From DASXHD01 sp038239005 (lineage in GTDB: Bacteria; Myxococcota_A; Polyangia; Polyangiales; Polyangiaceae): a stretch of DNA of 64,000 nucleotides. Positions 26,896 to 35,656 of the stretch are shown piece after piece (positions within the stretch are counted from its first letter, which is position 1; each line of letters opens with the position of its first letter). The notes beneath the pieces were generated by a model. It was not told the origin of the DNA. It worked only from the letters and a program-made list of their open reading frames with translations, and did not search any database. The stretch lies in assembly GCA_038239005.1 (NCBI GenBank), contig JBBSFE010000014.1:1-64000 (forward strand). The letters are read 5' to 3'. The translations under genes were made by a program, and so were the position numbers.

Positions 26896-28416
26896 ATGCA
26901 TAATGCACGGGTGAACAGACTCGTGCGAGAGCGGCTCGCGGCGGAAATCGGCGCGATGCCCAAGCAGGCGCCGTTCACCGTGGCGCTCGCGTATCCATCG
27001 CCGTACGCGGCGGCGATGAGCTCGCTTGGGTATCAGCGCATCTACCGCGCGATTCAAGAAACTCCCGGCATGGCGTGCGAGCGATCTTTTCTCGACGACG
27101 AAGCCGAACGCGATCTCCTCACGCAAACGCATCCTTTCACCTACGAGTCGCTGCGGCCGCTCGAGGAGCATCCGGTCATTGCGTTCAGCGTCGCCTACGA
27201 GATCGAGCTCGCCGGTGTCGTTGCAATGCTCGATGCCGCGCGCATCCCAGCGCTGCGATCGGAGCGCGACAGCCGCGCGCACGGCCTTGGCGCCGGGTCG
27301 CATCCATTCATTCTCGGCGGCGGCCCGCTGACGTTCTCGAACCCGCTGCCGCTCGCGGCGTTTTGCGATGCGATCATCATGGGCGAGGCCGAAGCGCTCG
27401 TCATCGACGTGCTCAAAACAATCGAAGGCACGTCATCTCGCGCGGAGTGCATCGCGGAGCTCGCGCGCATGCCGCATGTGTTCGTGCCTTCCGTGCACGG
27501 AAGCATGATGCCGGAGATAGCCAAGGCCGATGTCGCGCTCCTACCGGCGTGGGCACCCATTCGGACTCCACATGCCGTGCTGAGCGACATGTTCTTGATC
27601 GAAACCGAACGCGGTTGCTCGCGCGCCTGCACGTACTGCGTGATGCGTCGCTCCACCAACGGAGGGATGCGGCTCGTGCCGATGGAGACGATCCTCGGGC
27701 TCGTTCCGAAAGATGCCAAGCGCGTTGGGCTCGTGGGCGCAGCTGTGAGCGATCATCCGCGCATCGCACAAATCGTGGACACGCTTGCCGATCAAGGTCG
27801 TGAGGTTGGGCTCTCATCGCTCCGCCCCGACCGCCTCAACGACGATCTCGTTGCAGCCCTGAAAAAAGCCGGAACGCGCACGCTCACCACGGCGATGGAC
27901 GGCCCATCGGATCGACTTCGCGACACGCTCGAACGCCGCGCACGCATCAAACATCTCGAGCGGTGCGCTGAGCTCGCGAAAAAACACGGGATGGATCGCC
28001 TCAAGCTCTACTTGATGATCGGTTTGCCCACCGAGACCGACGCCGACATCGACGAGTGCGTCGCGTTCGTCACGGAGCTCTCGAAGATCGTTCCCATCGC
28101 GCTTGGCATCGCCCCGTTCTGTGCGAAGCGCAACACGCCACTCGACGGCATGCCCTTCGCGGGCATCTCGGTCGTCACCGATCGACTCGATCGATTGAAG
28201 CGCGGTCTTCGCGGGCGCGCCGACGTGCGCTCAACATCCGCGAAGTGGGCATGGGTGGAATACGTCCTCGCACAAGGCGGCGAGCTCGAAGGTCGCGCCG
28301 TCGCCGAAGCCGCGCGCGCCGGTGGAACCTACGCCGCGTTCAAACGCGCATTCGAAACGCTCGAACGCGATGCTCCGAAGCGCCCGCGCCGAAGCCTCGC
28401 GATTGCGCCTCAGTGA
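26896..28416 (+). CDS. Radical SAM protein (TIGR03960-like)
   Basis: The 506-residue protein has the 4Fe-4S motif CSRACTYC (C241, C245, C248). Its N-terminal 200 residues (AYPSPYAAAMSSLGYQRIY and ERSFLDDEAE) resemble the B12-binding-like region of the TIGR03960 group, which has no settled function. The C-terminus lacks the extra domain seen in longer members. ATG 26896 lies 4 bases after the upstream stop. It may modify an RNA or protein, but nothing in the neighbours identifies the substrate. Confidence 0.85.
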   Translation: MHNARVNRLVRERLAAEIGAMPKQAPFTVALAYPSPYAAAMSSLGYQRIYRAIQETPGMACERSFLDDEAERDLLTQTHPFTYESLRPLEEHPVIAFSVAYEIELAGVVAMLDAARIPALRSERDSRAHGLGAGSHPFILGGGPLTFSNPLPLAAFCDAIIMGEAEALVIDVLKTIEGTSSRAECIAELARMPHVFVPSVHGSMMPEIAKADVALLPAWAPIRTPHAVLSDMFLIETERGCSRACTYCVMRRSTNGGMRLVPMETILGLVPKDAKRVGLVGAAVSDHPRIAQIVDTLADQGREVGLSSLRPDRLNDDLVAALKKAGTRTLTTAMDGPSDRLRDTLERRARIKHLERCAELAKKHGMDRLKLYLMIGLPTETDADIDECVAFVTELSKIVPIALGIAPFCAKRNTPLDGMPFAGISVVTDRLDRLKRGLRGRADVRSTSAKWAWVEYVLAQGGELEGRAVAEAARAGGTYAAFKRAFETLERDAPKRPRRSLAIAPQ

Positions 28417-28463
28417 GCGTGCCGGCCTAGCCGCACGTTCCCAACGTGCTACACCCACTAGCA

Positions 28464-28886
28464 ATGTTGGAGGCCGTGGTCGAAAGCGAAGTCCTCGCGA
28501 AGAACGAGGCCTTTTACGACGCATTCAACACGCGCGACATGACGGCGATGGATCGCCTCTGGGCCGAGCGCGCGCCCGTCGTGTGCTTGCATCCAGGTTC
28601 CACAGCGCTCCACGGCAGGTCCCAGGTGATTCGTTCGTGGCAAAGCATTTTGGCAAGTGACGGCGCACCGCGCGTCGCGATCGAAGGCTCGCGCGTCGTC
28701 ATGCTCGGCGAAACGGCGATGGTCCTCTGCTACGAGCGCGTCACCGATCCGGAAACGGGCACCGGCGCTGTGCTCGCAGCAACGAACGTCTTCGTGCGCG
28801 AAGGCAGCGAGTGGCGCCTCGTTCATCACCACTCGAGCGCCATCGGCCGCATCGCGACCGCACCCAAACCAAAGACGCTCAACTAG
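28464..28886 (+). CDS. SnoaL-like/NTF2-fold protein
   Basis: The 140-residue protein has the pattern of the SnoaL/ketosteroid-isomerase-like fold: an N-terminal helix (NEAFYDAFNTRDMTAMDRLW), a substrate-pocket region (CLHPGSTALHGRSQVI) and a final sheet (GSEWRLVHHHSSA). Such proteins are often small-molecule isomerases or adaptors, and the ligand is unknown. ATG 28464 is preferred over the GTG at 28446. It follows the radical SAM gene by 47 bases on the same strand, so a shared transcript is possible. Confidence 0.75.
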   Translation: MLEAVVESEVLAKNEAFYDAFNTRDMTAMDRLWAERAPVVCLHPGSTALHGRSQVIRSWQSILASDGAPRVAIEGSRVVMLGETAMVLCYERVTDPETGTGAVLAATNVFVREGSEWRLVHHHSSAIGRIATAPKPKTLN

Positions 28887-28901
28887 GGCGCGCGAGTCGA
28901 G

Positions 28902-29843
28902 TCAGGTGGGGCGGAGGCGCCAGATGTGGAAGCGGTCTGTCGCGTTGACGTGGAAGTAGATCGCGCCGTCGCGGGCCCACGTGGGGTGGCATGCGATGCG
29001 ATCACCTTCGGTGAGTTGCACGAGACCCGAGCCGTCGGACTTCACGACGAAGAGGTTCGCTTGCGTCCACTCGGTCGTGCCGTGTGCGGAGCAAAACACG
29101 AGACGCTTTCCGTCCGGTGACCACGAGGGCTGCTCGTCGTCCGCGGGGCCGTCCGTGATTTGTTGCGCGCTCGAGCCATCGGCGTTGGCGATGAAGAGGT
29201 GCTCGTGCCCTGCGCTCTCGCGCGCGTAGGCGATGTGCTTTCCGTCCGGGCTCCACGCGGGATCGGTTCCGGCGCCGATGACGTCGAGGTTGGTTCCGCC
29301 GAGATCGGTCACGCCGATGCCGTGCGAGAGCTGACGCATCGTGGGCCAACCCGGGTTACGCACGCCGATGCGCGTCATCGCCATCGCGACGAGCCTGCCA
29401 CTTGGCGACACGGACGGACGCACGGCGACGAAATTCGGATCGCCGACATCCGCTAGAAAAATGGGCCGATTCTCATTTTGCCCGAACGTCTGCACGAGCT
29501 TCTCCGCGGCGTTCGGCGTGATGCGCGCGACGAACACGATGCCCGAGCTATCCGGCATCCACGTGGGCTCACGCCCTTGAATGCCGTTCGATGCGTAGAC
29601 GACGCGCCGCGGATCCGAGAGCGACGCGACCTCGACACGCTGAGGTGACGTGCTCGACGACGCAACGCCATACGCGATCGATTTCCCATCGGGAGACACC
29701 GTGGGATCGATCTCGTTGTCATGCGAGCGCGTGACTTGCATCAAGTCGGTTGCGGCGTCGGTCGTCACGATCGGTCGCTGAATCGTCCCCGCGCACCCTG
29801 CGAGCCCGACGAACGAGACAATCGCGACGACTTGCGCGCTCAT
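28902..29843 (-). CDS. TolB-like beta-propeller lipoprotein
   Basis: The 313-residue protein carries a lipoprotein signal (FVGLAGC, Cys17). It then shows five to six repeats of the TolB/WD40-like blade: DPTVSPDGKSIAYG, AWSPDGKHIAYARE, SWSPDGKRLVFCS, typical of a six-bladed propeller. TolB-like proteins bind envelope partners. The ATG at 29843 overlaps the stop of the SPFH gene by four bases, so it belongs to a three-gene envelope operon. It converges with the SnoaL-like gene. Confidence 0.88.
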   Translation of the reverse strand: MSAQVVAIVSFVGLAGCAGTIQRPIVTTDAATDLMQVTRSHDNEIDPTVSPDGKSIAYGVASSSTSPQRVEVASLSDPRRVVYASNGIQGREPTWMPDSSGIVFVARITPNAAEKLVQTFGQNENRPIFLADVGDPNFVAVRPSVSPSGRLVAMAMTRIGVRNPGWPTMRQLSHGIGVTDLGGTNLDVIGAGTDPAWSPDGKHIAYARESAGHEHLFIANADGSSAQQITDGPADDEQPSWSPDGKRLVFCSAHGTTEWTQANLFVVKSDGSGLVQLTEGDRIACHPTWARDGAIYFHVNATDRFHIWRLRPT

Positions 29844-31024
29844 TTGTTGCTCGCCTCTTGCTGCGCGACCATCCCCGGCCACATTCCGCCGAACGCAGAT
29901 TGGAACCCGGGCATACGCGGAAAGAGCCAATTCGGGAGCTTCGACCAATCGCCGAGCATGAACGACGTTCCTGTCCCGCCGAGCTTTCCGAGCGCGTCGT
30001 AGGCGTGCATCATCACTTGGTTGGTCGTGATGTTCGCCGACTCCGCTTGCGTCTCCGCAGCCGCGGCGCTCGCGAGCGCCAAGCGCGCCGTCGCTTCTGC
30101 GCGCGCCTGAACGACCTTCGTTGACGATTCTGCGTCGGCCTTCATTCGATCGATCTGCGCCTGCTCCATTGTGAGCTGCTTTTCCATTTTCTTGTTTCGC
30201 AGCTGCGATTCGATGCGAAACTTCTCTTCGTCGGTCTCTTTCTGAATTTGGATTTTCTTCAGCTCGAGATCTGCAGTCGCTTCGAGCTTTTTCTGGTCCG
30301 TCTGCGCTTCGATCTCCACTTTGCGGTGCGCCGCGCGCGTTTGGATCTCGTCCGTTTGCAGCTCGATGCGATGCTTTTCGAGCGCGGCCTTGTTCTCGTC
30401 GCGCTGCCGCTCGGCGAGCGATTCTTGTTGCGTGACGACCCGCGCCTGGAGCGACTCCATGATGCGCGAGTCGTAGGTAACCTTCTCGATGAGCACGCTC
30501 GAGATCTCGACGTGACGATTGCGAAGACGTTGCCGAAGCTCTTTCTCGATCTCGTCTTCGATCGTCCCGTTCTTGCGCTGCAGATCTTGATACGAGGTGT
30601 GCGCGAAGACGCCGATGGCCGCACTACGAAACTCGGGACCAATGACCTCCTCGAAGTAGCCAATGCCGATTTCGGTATCGAGCAAATAGAGCTCCGACAC
30701 GATCGGGCGATAGACAACCGCGATGTGCAGATCGATCGGCAGCCCTTCGGTCGACAGCGTGTGCACTTGTTCTTTCGCCGTCGAGAACGTGACGTCGAAG
30801 TCGTCGACGCGCGGACACTTGTTCGTCGCCATCCAGAACGGGCACGCCGTTCGATACCAACCTGGTTGCAAGACTTCGTGTTGAATGCCGCCATTGGTCG
30901 GATCGAACAGGAGCGCGCGATGCCCCGGCTCGACGAGCGTGCCCGCGCAACCGCTCGTCGCGATTGCGATGAAAACCAGCCCGGTGATGGATTTCTTCTG
31001 CATTGGAATGGCCCTTTTCTTCAT
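29840..31024 (-). CDS. SPFH/Band 7-domain lipoprotein (prohibitin-like)
   Basis: The 394-residue protein combines a lipoprotein signal (IAIATSGC, Cys26) with an SPFH/Band 7 domain (about residues 35-195) and a long charged coiled coil (about 200-330, with RIELQTDEIQTR and QIDRMKADAESS). The C-terminus is Ala/Gly-rich. Prohibitin/stomatin-type proteins form ring scaffolds on membranes; most use a transmembrane anchor, so a lipid anchor here is unusual. ATG 31024 overlaps the upstream stop by four bases; ATG 31003 is also in frame. It sits between a small lipoprotein gene and a TolB-like gene. Confidence 0.85.
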   Translation of the reverse strand: MKKRAIPMQKKSITGLVFIAIATSGCAGTLVEPGHRALLFDPTNGGIQHEVLQPGWYRTACPFWMATNKCPRVDDFDVTFSTAKEQVHTLSTEGLPIDLHIAVVYRPIVSELYLLDTEIGIGYFEEVIGPEFRSAAIGVFAHTSYQDLQRKNGTIEDEIEKELRQRLRNRHVEISSVLIEKVTYDSRIMESLQARVVTQQESLAERQRDENKAALEKHRIELQTDEIQTRAAHRKVEIEAQTDQKKLEATADLELKKIQIQKETDEEKFRIESQLRNKKMEKQLTMEQAQIDRMKADAESSTKVVQARAEATARLALASAAAAETQAESANITTNQVMMHAYDALGKLGGTGTSFMLGDWSKLPNWLFPRMPGFQSAFGGMWPGMVAQQEASNK

Positions 31025-31578
31025 TTGTGTTGCGATGCGCTCACCGCGTCGAGATCGACGCCATCGAGCCACCCAGCGAGCGTGCGACCGAGCTCCATCA
31101 TGCAACCGAACATGATGGGTGCGCCTTTGCGCGGTGGGACGATGCCGCCTTGTCGACAGCTCGCCTGCGTCTGCGCGAGATAATCGTTTCCCGCGCGCGC
31201 GCGGAGTGTTGCGCGCACGCCGAGCGAGAAGACGACGCGGTCATCGTCGTAGCTCGCGTCGGCGTTCGTCACTTCGACGAAGAGCTCCCAACCATCGGCG
31301 ACTTTGGCGCTTCGATGATTGGTCGCCCACGGCACCGTTGCCGACGCAACGGCGTGGCCGAGTGCGGTTTCGATGTCGCCATAGACGACGTTCGAGCCGC
31401 GCAAACGCAGGGGATCCTGCACTGCCGTCGATCGCGTTACCACGCGGAGCGGTGTCTCCGTTGGATCGGTGAGTGGCACGCCCGCCGCGCTGAGGAGCGG
31501 CACCATCTCCGTTGCGCCGCCGCATGCACTGCACGCGAGCGCACACACGATCATCAACGTTCGCGAAACACCCGGCAT
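31021..31578 (-). CDS. Hypothetical lipoprotein, first gene of SPFH operon
   Basis: The 185-residue protein has a lipoprotein signal (LMIVCALACSAC, with Cys16 or Cys19 as the modified residue). The mature part contains repeated beta-type segments (PLRVVTRSTAVQDPLRLR, WELFVEVTNADA, RVVFSLGVRATLRA) and one Cys-containing region (SCRQGG). The family is unknown. It leads into the SPFH lipoprotein by a four-base overlap. The frame extends open to 31716 but the lipobox fixes ATG 31578. Confidence 0.75.
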   Translation of the reverse strand: MPGVSRTLMIVCALACSACGGATEMVPLLSAAGVPLTDPTETPLRVVTRSTAVQDPLRLRGSNVVYGDIETALGHAVASATVPWATNHRSAKVADGWELFVEVTNADASYDDDRVVFSLGVRATLRARAGNDYLAQTQASCRQGGIVPPRKGAPIMFGCMMELGRTLAGWLDGVDLDAVSASQHK

Positions 31579-31633
31579 GCTCGAACGCTCGTGCAACGCG
31601 CGTGCCTCGAGTGAATTTCGCAGTTTCGCTAGT

Positions 31634-31648
31634 TGCAACACGATTGCA
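31634..31648. promoter_or_regulatory. Short dyad TGCAA-N5-TTGCA
   Basis: An inverted repeat, TGCAA separated by five bases from TTGCA, lies in the 144-base region between the divergent SPFH-operon start and the TlpA-like gene. Its position suits a small operator for either gene. There is no matching regulator next to it, and a five-base arm can arise by chance, so this is weak. Confidence 0.2.
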
Positions 31649-31722
31649 TGGAGCGCGTTTGCCCTCATCGATCGCGCGAGCAGGACAATCGATCGCGGAG
31701 CTATGCTACGGATCATCGTTCA

Positions 31723-32427
31723 GTGGCGAAGTCCGATCCGAAACCCCCGCCGTCACCACCCTCACCACCGCCGTGGTCGTACGCGGCGTACGGTGCGTTC
31801 GTTTTGCTCGCGGCAGTGCTCGTCTACAGCTTCGTCACGGTCGCGCGCGAAGGTGAATCACGCCGCGAGTGCTCCGCGCTTTGTCTTTTGCACCCGAGCT
31901 ACGCAGGCGCGACGCGCACGGCACCCGACTTTCATTTGAAAGACATGTTCGGCCACGAAGTCGCGCTCTCGAGCTACCGCGACAAAGTGGTTGTCCTGAA
32001 TTTTTGGGCATCGTGGTGTGCGCCGTGCAAAGAGGAGCTCCCCGACTTCGGCGAGCTCGCACACATCCTCAAAGACGACAAAGACATCGCACTCGTCACC
32101 ATCTCCGTCGACAGCGGCCCCGACGAAGTGCGCGATCTATTGAAGACGCTCCTGCGGGAGGACCCACCGTTTCCGGTTCTCTTCGACCCGAACGGCGCGA
32201 CCACCGTCGGCGCAAAGTTCGGCACCGATCAGTTTCCCGAGACGTGGCTCATCGACAAGCGCGGCGTCATCCGCGCGCGGTTCGACGGAATTCGGCAGTG
32301 GTCGAGCCCCACCGTGGTCGAGCTCATCCAAGAGCTCCGCGGCCAAAACTATTGCCCCGTGGAAATCAACGCGGGCGCAACGACGGGCAAAGCCGCGCAC
32401 TTCTGCGAAGACCCCACCGGGATTTGA
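31723..32427 (+). CDS. TlpA-like membrane-anchored thiol-disulfide oxidoreductase
   Basis: The 234-residue protein starts at GTG 31723. A short Pro-rich segment precedes one transmembrane helix (AAYGAFVLLAAVLVYSF), after which the thioredoxin domain faces the periplasm. The active site WCAPC is intact, followed by ISVDSGPDEVRDL and FPETWLIDKRG, the cis-Pro region of TlpA/ResA reductases. It probably reduces or oxidises protein thiols in the envelope. It starts opposite the SPFH operon and ends one base before the polysaccharide deacetylase stop. Confidence 0.88.
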   Translation: MAKSDPKPPPSPPSPPPWSYAAYGAFVLLAAVLVYSFVTVAREGESRRECSALCLLHPSYAGATRTAPDFHLKDMFGHEVALSSYRDKVVVLNFWASWCAPCKEELPDFGELAHILKDDKDIALVTISVDSGPDEVRDLLKTLLREDPPFPVLFDPNGATTVGAKFGTDQFPETWLIDKRGVIRARFDGIRQWSSPTVVELIQELRGQNYCPVEINAGATTGKAAHFCEDPTGI

Positions 32428-32428
32428 A

Positions 32429-33361
32429 TCAGGATTTCGGATGCGCCGCGCGCCAGGCGGTCGCGCGTGACTCTTCGAGAGCTTTGCGTGTCGCGAACGG
32501 TTGCGGTCGCGCGTCGGTCTCGCGCACGTAGGTCGGGTAGTCGACGATGGCGTAGTTGTTCGAGTCGAGCCAATCGAGAATGCGCGCGAGCACGCGAACG
32601 GTCGGCCACTTCACATCGTGCAAGAGAACGAGGCCGCCCGCCGAGTAATCGAGTTGCTCGACGAGGTGCGTGTACATGGTGTCCTCGTTGGGGTTCTCCA
32701 TGTCGCCGGCTTCGATGTTCCACAAAACCAAACCGAGGTGTCGCTCGGCAATGGCTTGCTCGCCGAATGCATCGAGCTGTCCGTAGGGCGGGCGAAAGAG
32801 CTCGGGACGACGACCTAGCGTGTGCTCGATCGACGCGATGCCTTCGTCGATCTGTTCGAGCACCTGCGTGTGCGTGTCGGTCGTCAGCAAATCGTGATCG
32901 TGCGTGTGGCTTCCGATGATGTGACCCGCGGCGGCAATCTCGGTCGCGGCCCTCCGAGCATGCACGTTGCGTTTTTTGGACCCATCGAGATAGCGACCAA
33001 TGAAGAAGAAGGTCGCGCGCACGTGATGCTTCTCGAGAAGCCGCAGCACAGCGGGCGTCGTGTCTGCGTCGGGCCCGTCATCGAACGTGAGCGTCACGAG
33101 CCTCGGCGACCCGGCAGCGCGCATGGGTCCCTCGGCCAAAAGCCAGGCGCGCGACTTCGTCGTCGTCATCAGCGCCTGACTCAGCTCGCCTTGTGCGGGA
33201 AGGGCCGCTTCATCGACCGCGACCGGCACCGCCCCATCGGAAACCGCCGTTTTCATGGAGGTTTTCGGCGACCGTTCGGATCCGAACGGGAGCTTCCAAA
33301 AATGCAGGGAGGTGCCCGCGGCGGCTGCCACGACGAAAGCGAGCGCGAAACCTACCCTCAC
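32429..33361 (-). CDS. Polysaccharide deacetylase (NodB domain)
   Basis: The 310-residue protein begins at GTG 33361 with a hydrophobic N-terminal segment (signal or anchor). The NodB domain carries its five motifs: TFDDGPD (catalytic Asp), HSHTHDH (metal His pair), RPPYG, the WNIEAGD region and LVLLHD. It should deacetylate N-acetyl-amino sugars, for example in peptidoglycan or an exopolysaccharide, outside the cytoplasm. It follows the GH gene by 38 bases as the last gene of an envelope-type operon. Confidence 0.93.
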   Translation of the reverse strand: MRVGFALAFVVAAAAGTSLHFWKLPFGSERSPKTSMKTAVSDGAVPVAVDEAALPAQGELSQALMTTTKSRAWLLAEGPMRAAGSPRLVTLTFDDGPDADTTPAVLRLLEKHHVRATFFFIGRYLDGSKKRNVHARRAATEIAAAGHIIGSHTHDHDLLTTDTHTQVLEQIDEGIASIEHTLGRRPELFRPPYGQLDAFGEQAIAERHLGLVLWNIEAGDMENPNEDTMYTHLVEQLDYSAGGLVLLHDVKWPTVRVLARILDWLDSNNYAIVDYPTYVRETDARPQPFATRKALEESRATAWRAAHPKS

Positions 33362-33399
33362 AGGGAGATCGAATCACCCCGGGAGGGAGCGGGCCAACT

Positions 33400-34482
33400 T
33401 CACCACGCGCTCGGCGGCCAGCGGAGCTCTCGCTCACCGACCCAGGTCGTTGTGAAGGCGTCGCGCACGACCGTTTCGGCAAGCTTGCCGCGCGGCGAGA
33501 ACCCCCACTCGGCTTCTTGCGATACGTCGTCCGGATCGGCGTAGACGCGCCACACGAAGAACCCCGCGACGTCGGGCTCGTCGAGGAGCGGCCGAATGAG
33601 CGCGCGATAGGCGAGTGCTTGCGCGTGCTCGTCAACGCGGACCGACTTCATCTTGTCGGGCCACTCCCACGGACGCACCGCGGGATCGGGACGCGTCGTG
33701 TAGCCGATTTCGGTGAAGAGCACGGGCTTGTGCCAGTTCTCGGCGAGCCGATGCACGTTCGTCCGGACATGCGCGCCGCCTGCGAGGAGCTCGGCCTCGG
33801 TCGCGCGATCGCGCGACGCGAGTGGATAGAACGCGTTGATCCCGATGAGATCGAGATCGCCGAGGATGATGGTGTCGTCGACGTCGTCCCAGTTGGCCGA
33901 GTAGGTCACGAGCCCGTGGTAGACGTGGCGGATGTCGTGGATGACGAGCGCGAAGCTTGGCGCGCGGCCCGTCGTCACCCAGCTGCGGAGCTCAACGCCG
34001 GCGCTGAAAATCTCGGCGTGCTCTTCCTCGGCGACGCGCGCCCACGAGACGATGAAATCTTCGTAGCTGCGCGCCCAGCGAGCCCAGCCCTCGTCGGTTT
34101 TCGGGTCGATGAGTGCGCGCCAATCGCCCGACTCGACCCACAAATGCGGCACGAGCATCACGCCGAGTCCGCGCGCGTGCGCCATCGCGATCGCGCGTGC
34201 GACGTCGGCGCGATTTTTCGCGAACGGTGCTTCGAACGTCGGATCGACGCCGGTGCCTCCGAGATCCGCAACGCGTCCGAACGGAGTGATGGCGACGTAC
34301 GACGCGCCCCACGCTTTGCATTCCGAGAGCGAGCGCGCGTAGGCATCGCTGCCGTACCCGACGTTCGGGTGATAAGCGTTCTCGATGGGCCCGACCGTGA
34401 CGCCGCGGACGCCGCGATGTCCGGTGAGCGTCCACGCGCTTGCGGCAGCCGGTAGTGCAAGAGCGAGGAGGAGCGCTCTCAT
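33400..34482 (-). CDS. Secreted glycoside hydrolase-like TIM-barrel protein (GH113-like)
   Basis: The 360-residue protein starts with a signal peptide ending in PAAASA. The TIM-barrel body shows GVTVGPIENAYHPNVGYGS, the SYVAITPFGRV strand and a catalytic-type FTEIGY near the C-terminus. This suits the GH113 or a close family of beta-mannan-type hydrolases. The acid/base Glu cannot be fixed by eye, so substrate and activity are inferred. ATG 34482 overlaps the upstream stop (ATGA). Confidence 0.72.
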   Translation of the reverse strand: MRALLLALALPAAASAWTLTGHRGVRGVTVGPIENAYHPNVGYGSDAYARSLSECKAWGASYVAITPFGRVADLGGTGVDPTFEAPFAKNRADVARAIAMAHARGLGVMLVPHLWVESGDWRALIDPKTDEGWARWARSYEDFIVSWARVAEEEHAEIFSAGVELRSWVTTGRAPSFALVIHDIRHVYHGLVTYSANWDDVDDTIILGDLDLIGINAFYPLASRDRATEAELLAGGAHVRTNVHRLAENWHKPVLFTEIGYTTRPDPAVRPWEWPDKMKSVRVDEHAQALAYRALIRPLLDEPDVAGFFVWRVYADPDDVSQEAEWGFSPRGKLAETVVRDAFTTTWVGERELRWPPSAW

Positions 34483-35639
34483 AAATCGACCGCGAGCGCG
34501 AAGCCCGTGCCGAGGCGAACCCATGCGCCGCTTGCGTCCCACGTGGCGTCGTTGCGTGCGTTGACGTATGCGGGATGGACGTCGAGCGTCGCGGGAAAGA
34601 AGACGAGGCGAAGCTGATCCGTCATCCGAATCGATACGTCGATGGCCGCGTAACCGTCGGGCGCGAGCGAGCCGCCGAATGCGCACGACGCACCGAACAG
34701 ATCGCCACCGATCGGCGTGCCCGAAATGTAGATAGCCGCGCCGATGCCTGCGCGCGCGCCAAGCGTGAGTCGTGACGTCGCTCGGACTGCGCCAAACACC
34801 GTGGGCATCGCGAGGAGCTCGGCTGCCGCGTAGTCGTTTGGCGGCGAGCAACCGATCGCGGCGTTCGACACGACGGGGTTCGTCGACCATTCGTCGCGAC
34901 CCACGTGAAGCCGCAGGCCAAAACCAAAAAGCACGCGATGAAACACGAATGGCGCGTAACCGCCGGAGAGCTCCACCGACGGCGTGCCTTCGATGACCGC
35001 GCCGCCACCGAGGTAGCTGTACGAAGCGAACGCGCCGAGCTCTGCGAACAACCGGCGAATGTGTCGGTCGTCGGATGCGTGCGATTTGGGTGTGCCGCGA
35101 AGAATGGGTGCAAGCTCGACGCTGATCACGATCGGTCGGCCGTCGCGCGCTTCGACGTGACGAACGCTGGAGCCTGCTTCACTTCGACCGACTTTGACTT
35201 CGTGCGTGCCGGGCGGAAGTGTCGAGACGACGGGCGTCATTCCCACCGCGCGACCATCGACCGTGACGACTGCGCCCGATGGCGTGGAAGCGACGACGAA
35301 CGTCGATGGCCTGTGATCAATCTCGTCGAGCAGGCGCCGGCCCTCGTTGCGATCGTCCTCGCTCAAATCTTTTTGTGTGAGGTAGCTCTCGAGCGTGTGG
35401 CGCGCGCCTTCGACGTCTTCGAGCTTGAGCTGACAACGCGCGACGTTCCACAGCTCGTTCGAGGGGCCGCCAGCGCGAAACGACTCTTGGAAGAGCGTCA
35501 TGGCGTCGTGAATGCGCCCATCGGCGAAGGCGCGGACGCCTTGTTGGTCGAGAAAGCGGGCGCGCGCGAGCTCGTCTTCTTGTGCTGTCGCGGCCGTTGC
35601 GACAAAGAAGATCGCGAGCACGAGCCACGACGACTTCAC
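34479..35639 (-). CDS. TPR-PEGA protein with C-terminal beta-rich domain
   Basis: The 386-residue protein has a signal peptide ending in ATA. The first 110 residues have TPR-like helices (LFQESFRAGGPSNELWNVARCQLK), then a PEGA domain (TFVVASTPSGAVVTVDGRAVGMTP, about residues 112-160). The C-terminal 190 residues alternate as aromatic strands (FGFGLRLHVGRDEW), like an outer-membrane barrel fragment. Such proteins tend to be surface or periplasmic binding modules in predatory bacteria. Its stop overlaps the glycoside hydrolase start by four bases. Confidence 0.8.
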   Translation of the reverse strand: MKSSWLVLAIFFVATAATAQEDELARARFLDQQGVRAFADGRIHDAMTLFQESFRAGGPSNELWNVARCQLKLEDVEGARHTLESYLTQKDLSEDDRNEGRRLLDEIDHRPSTFVVASTPSGAVVTVDGRAVGMTPVVSTLPPGTHEVKVGRSEAGSSVRHVEARDGRPIVISVELAPILRGTPKSHASDDRHIRRLFAELGAFASYSYLGGGAVIEGTPSVELSGGYAPFVFHRVLFGFGLRLHVGRDEWSTNPVVSNAAIGCSPPNDYAAAELLAMPTVFGAVRATSRLTLGARAGIGAAIYISGTPIGGDLFGASCAFGGSLAPDGYAAIDVSIRMTDQLRLVFFPATLDVHPAYVNARNDATWDASGAWVRLGTGFALAVDL

Positions 35640-35656
35640 GCCGCGAAGCTAGCAGA

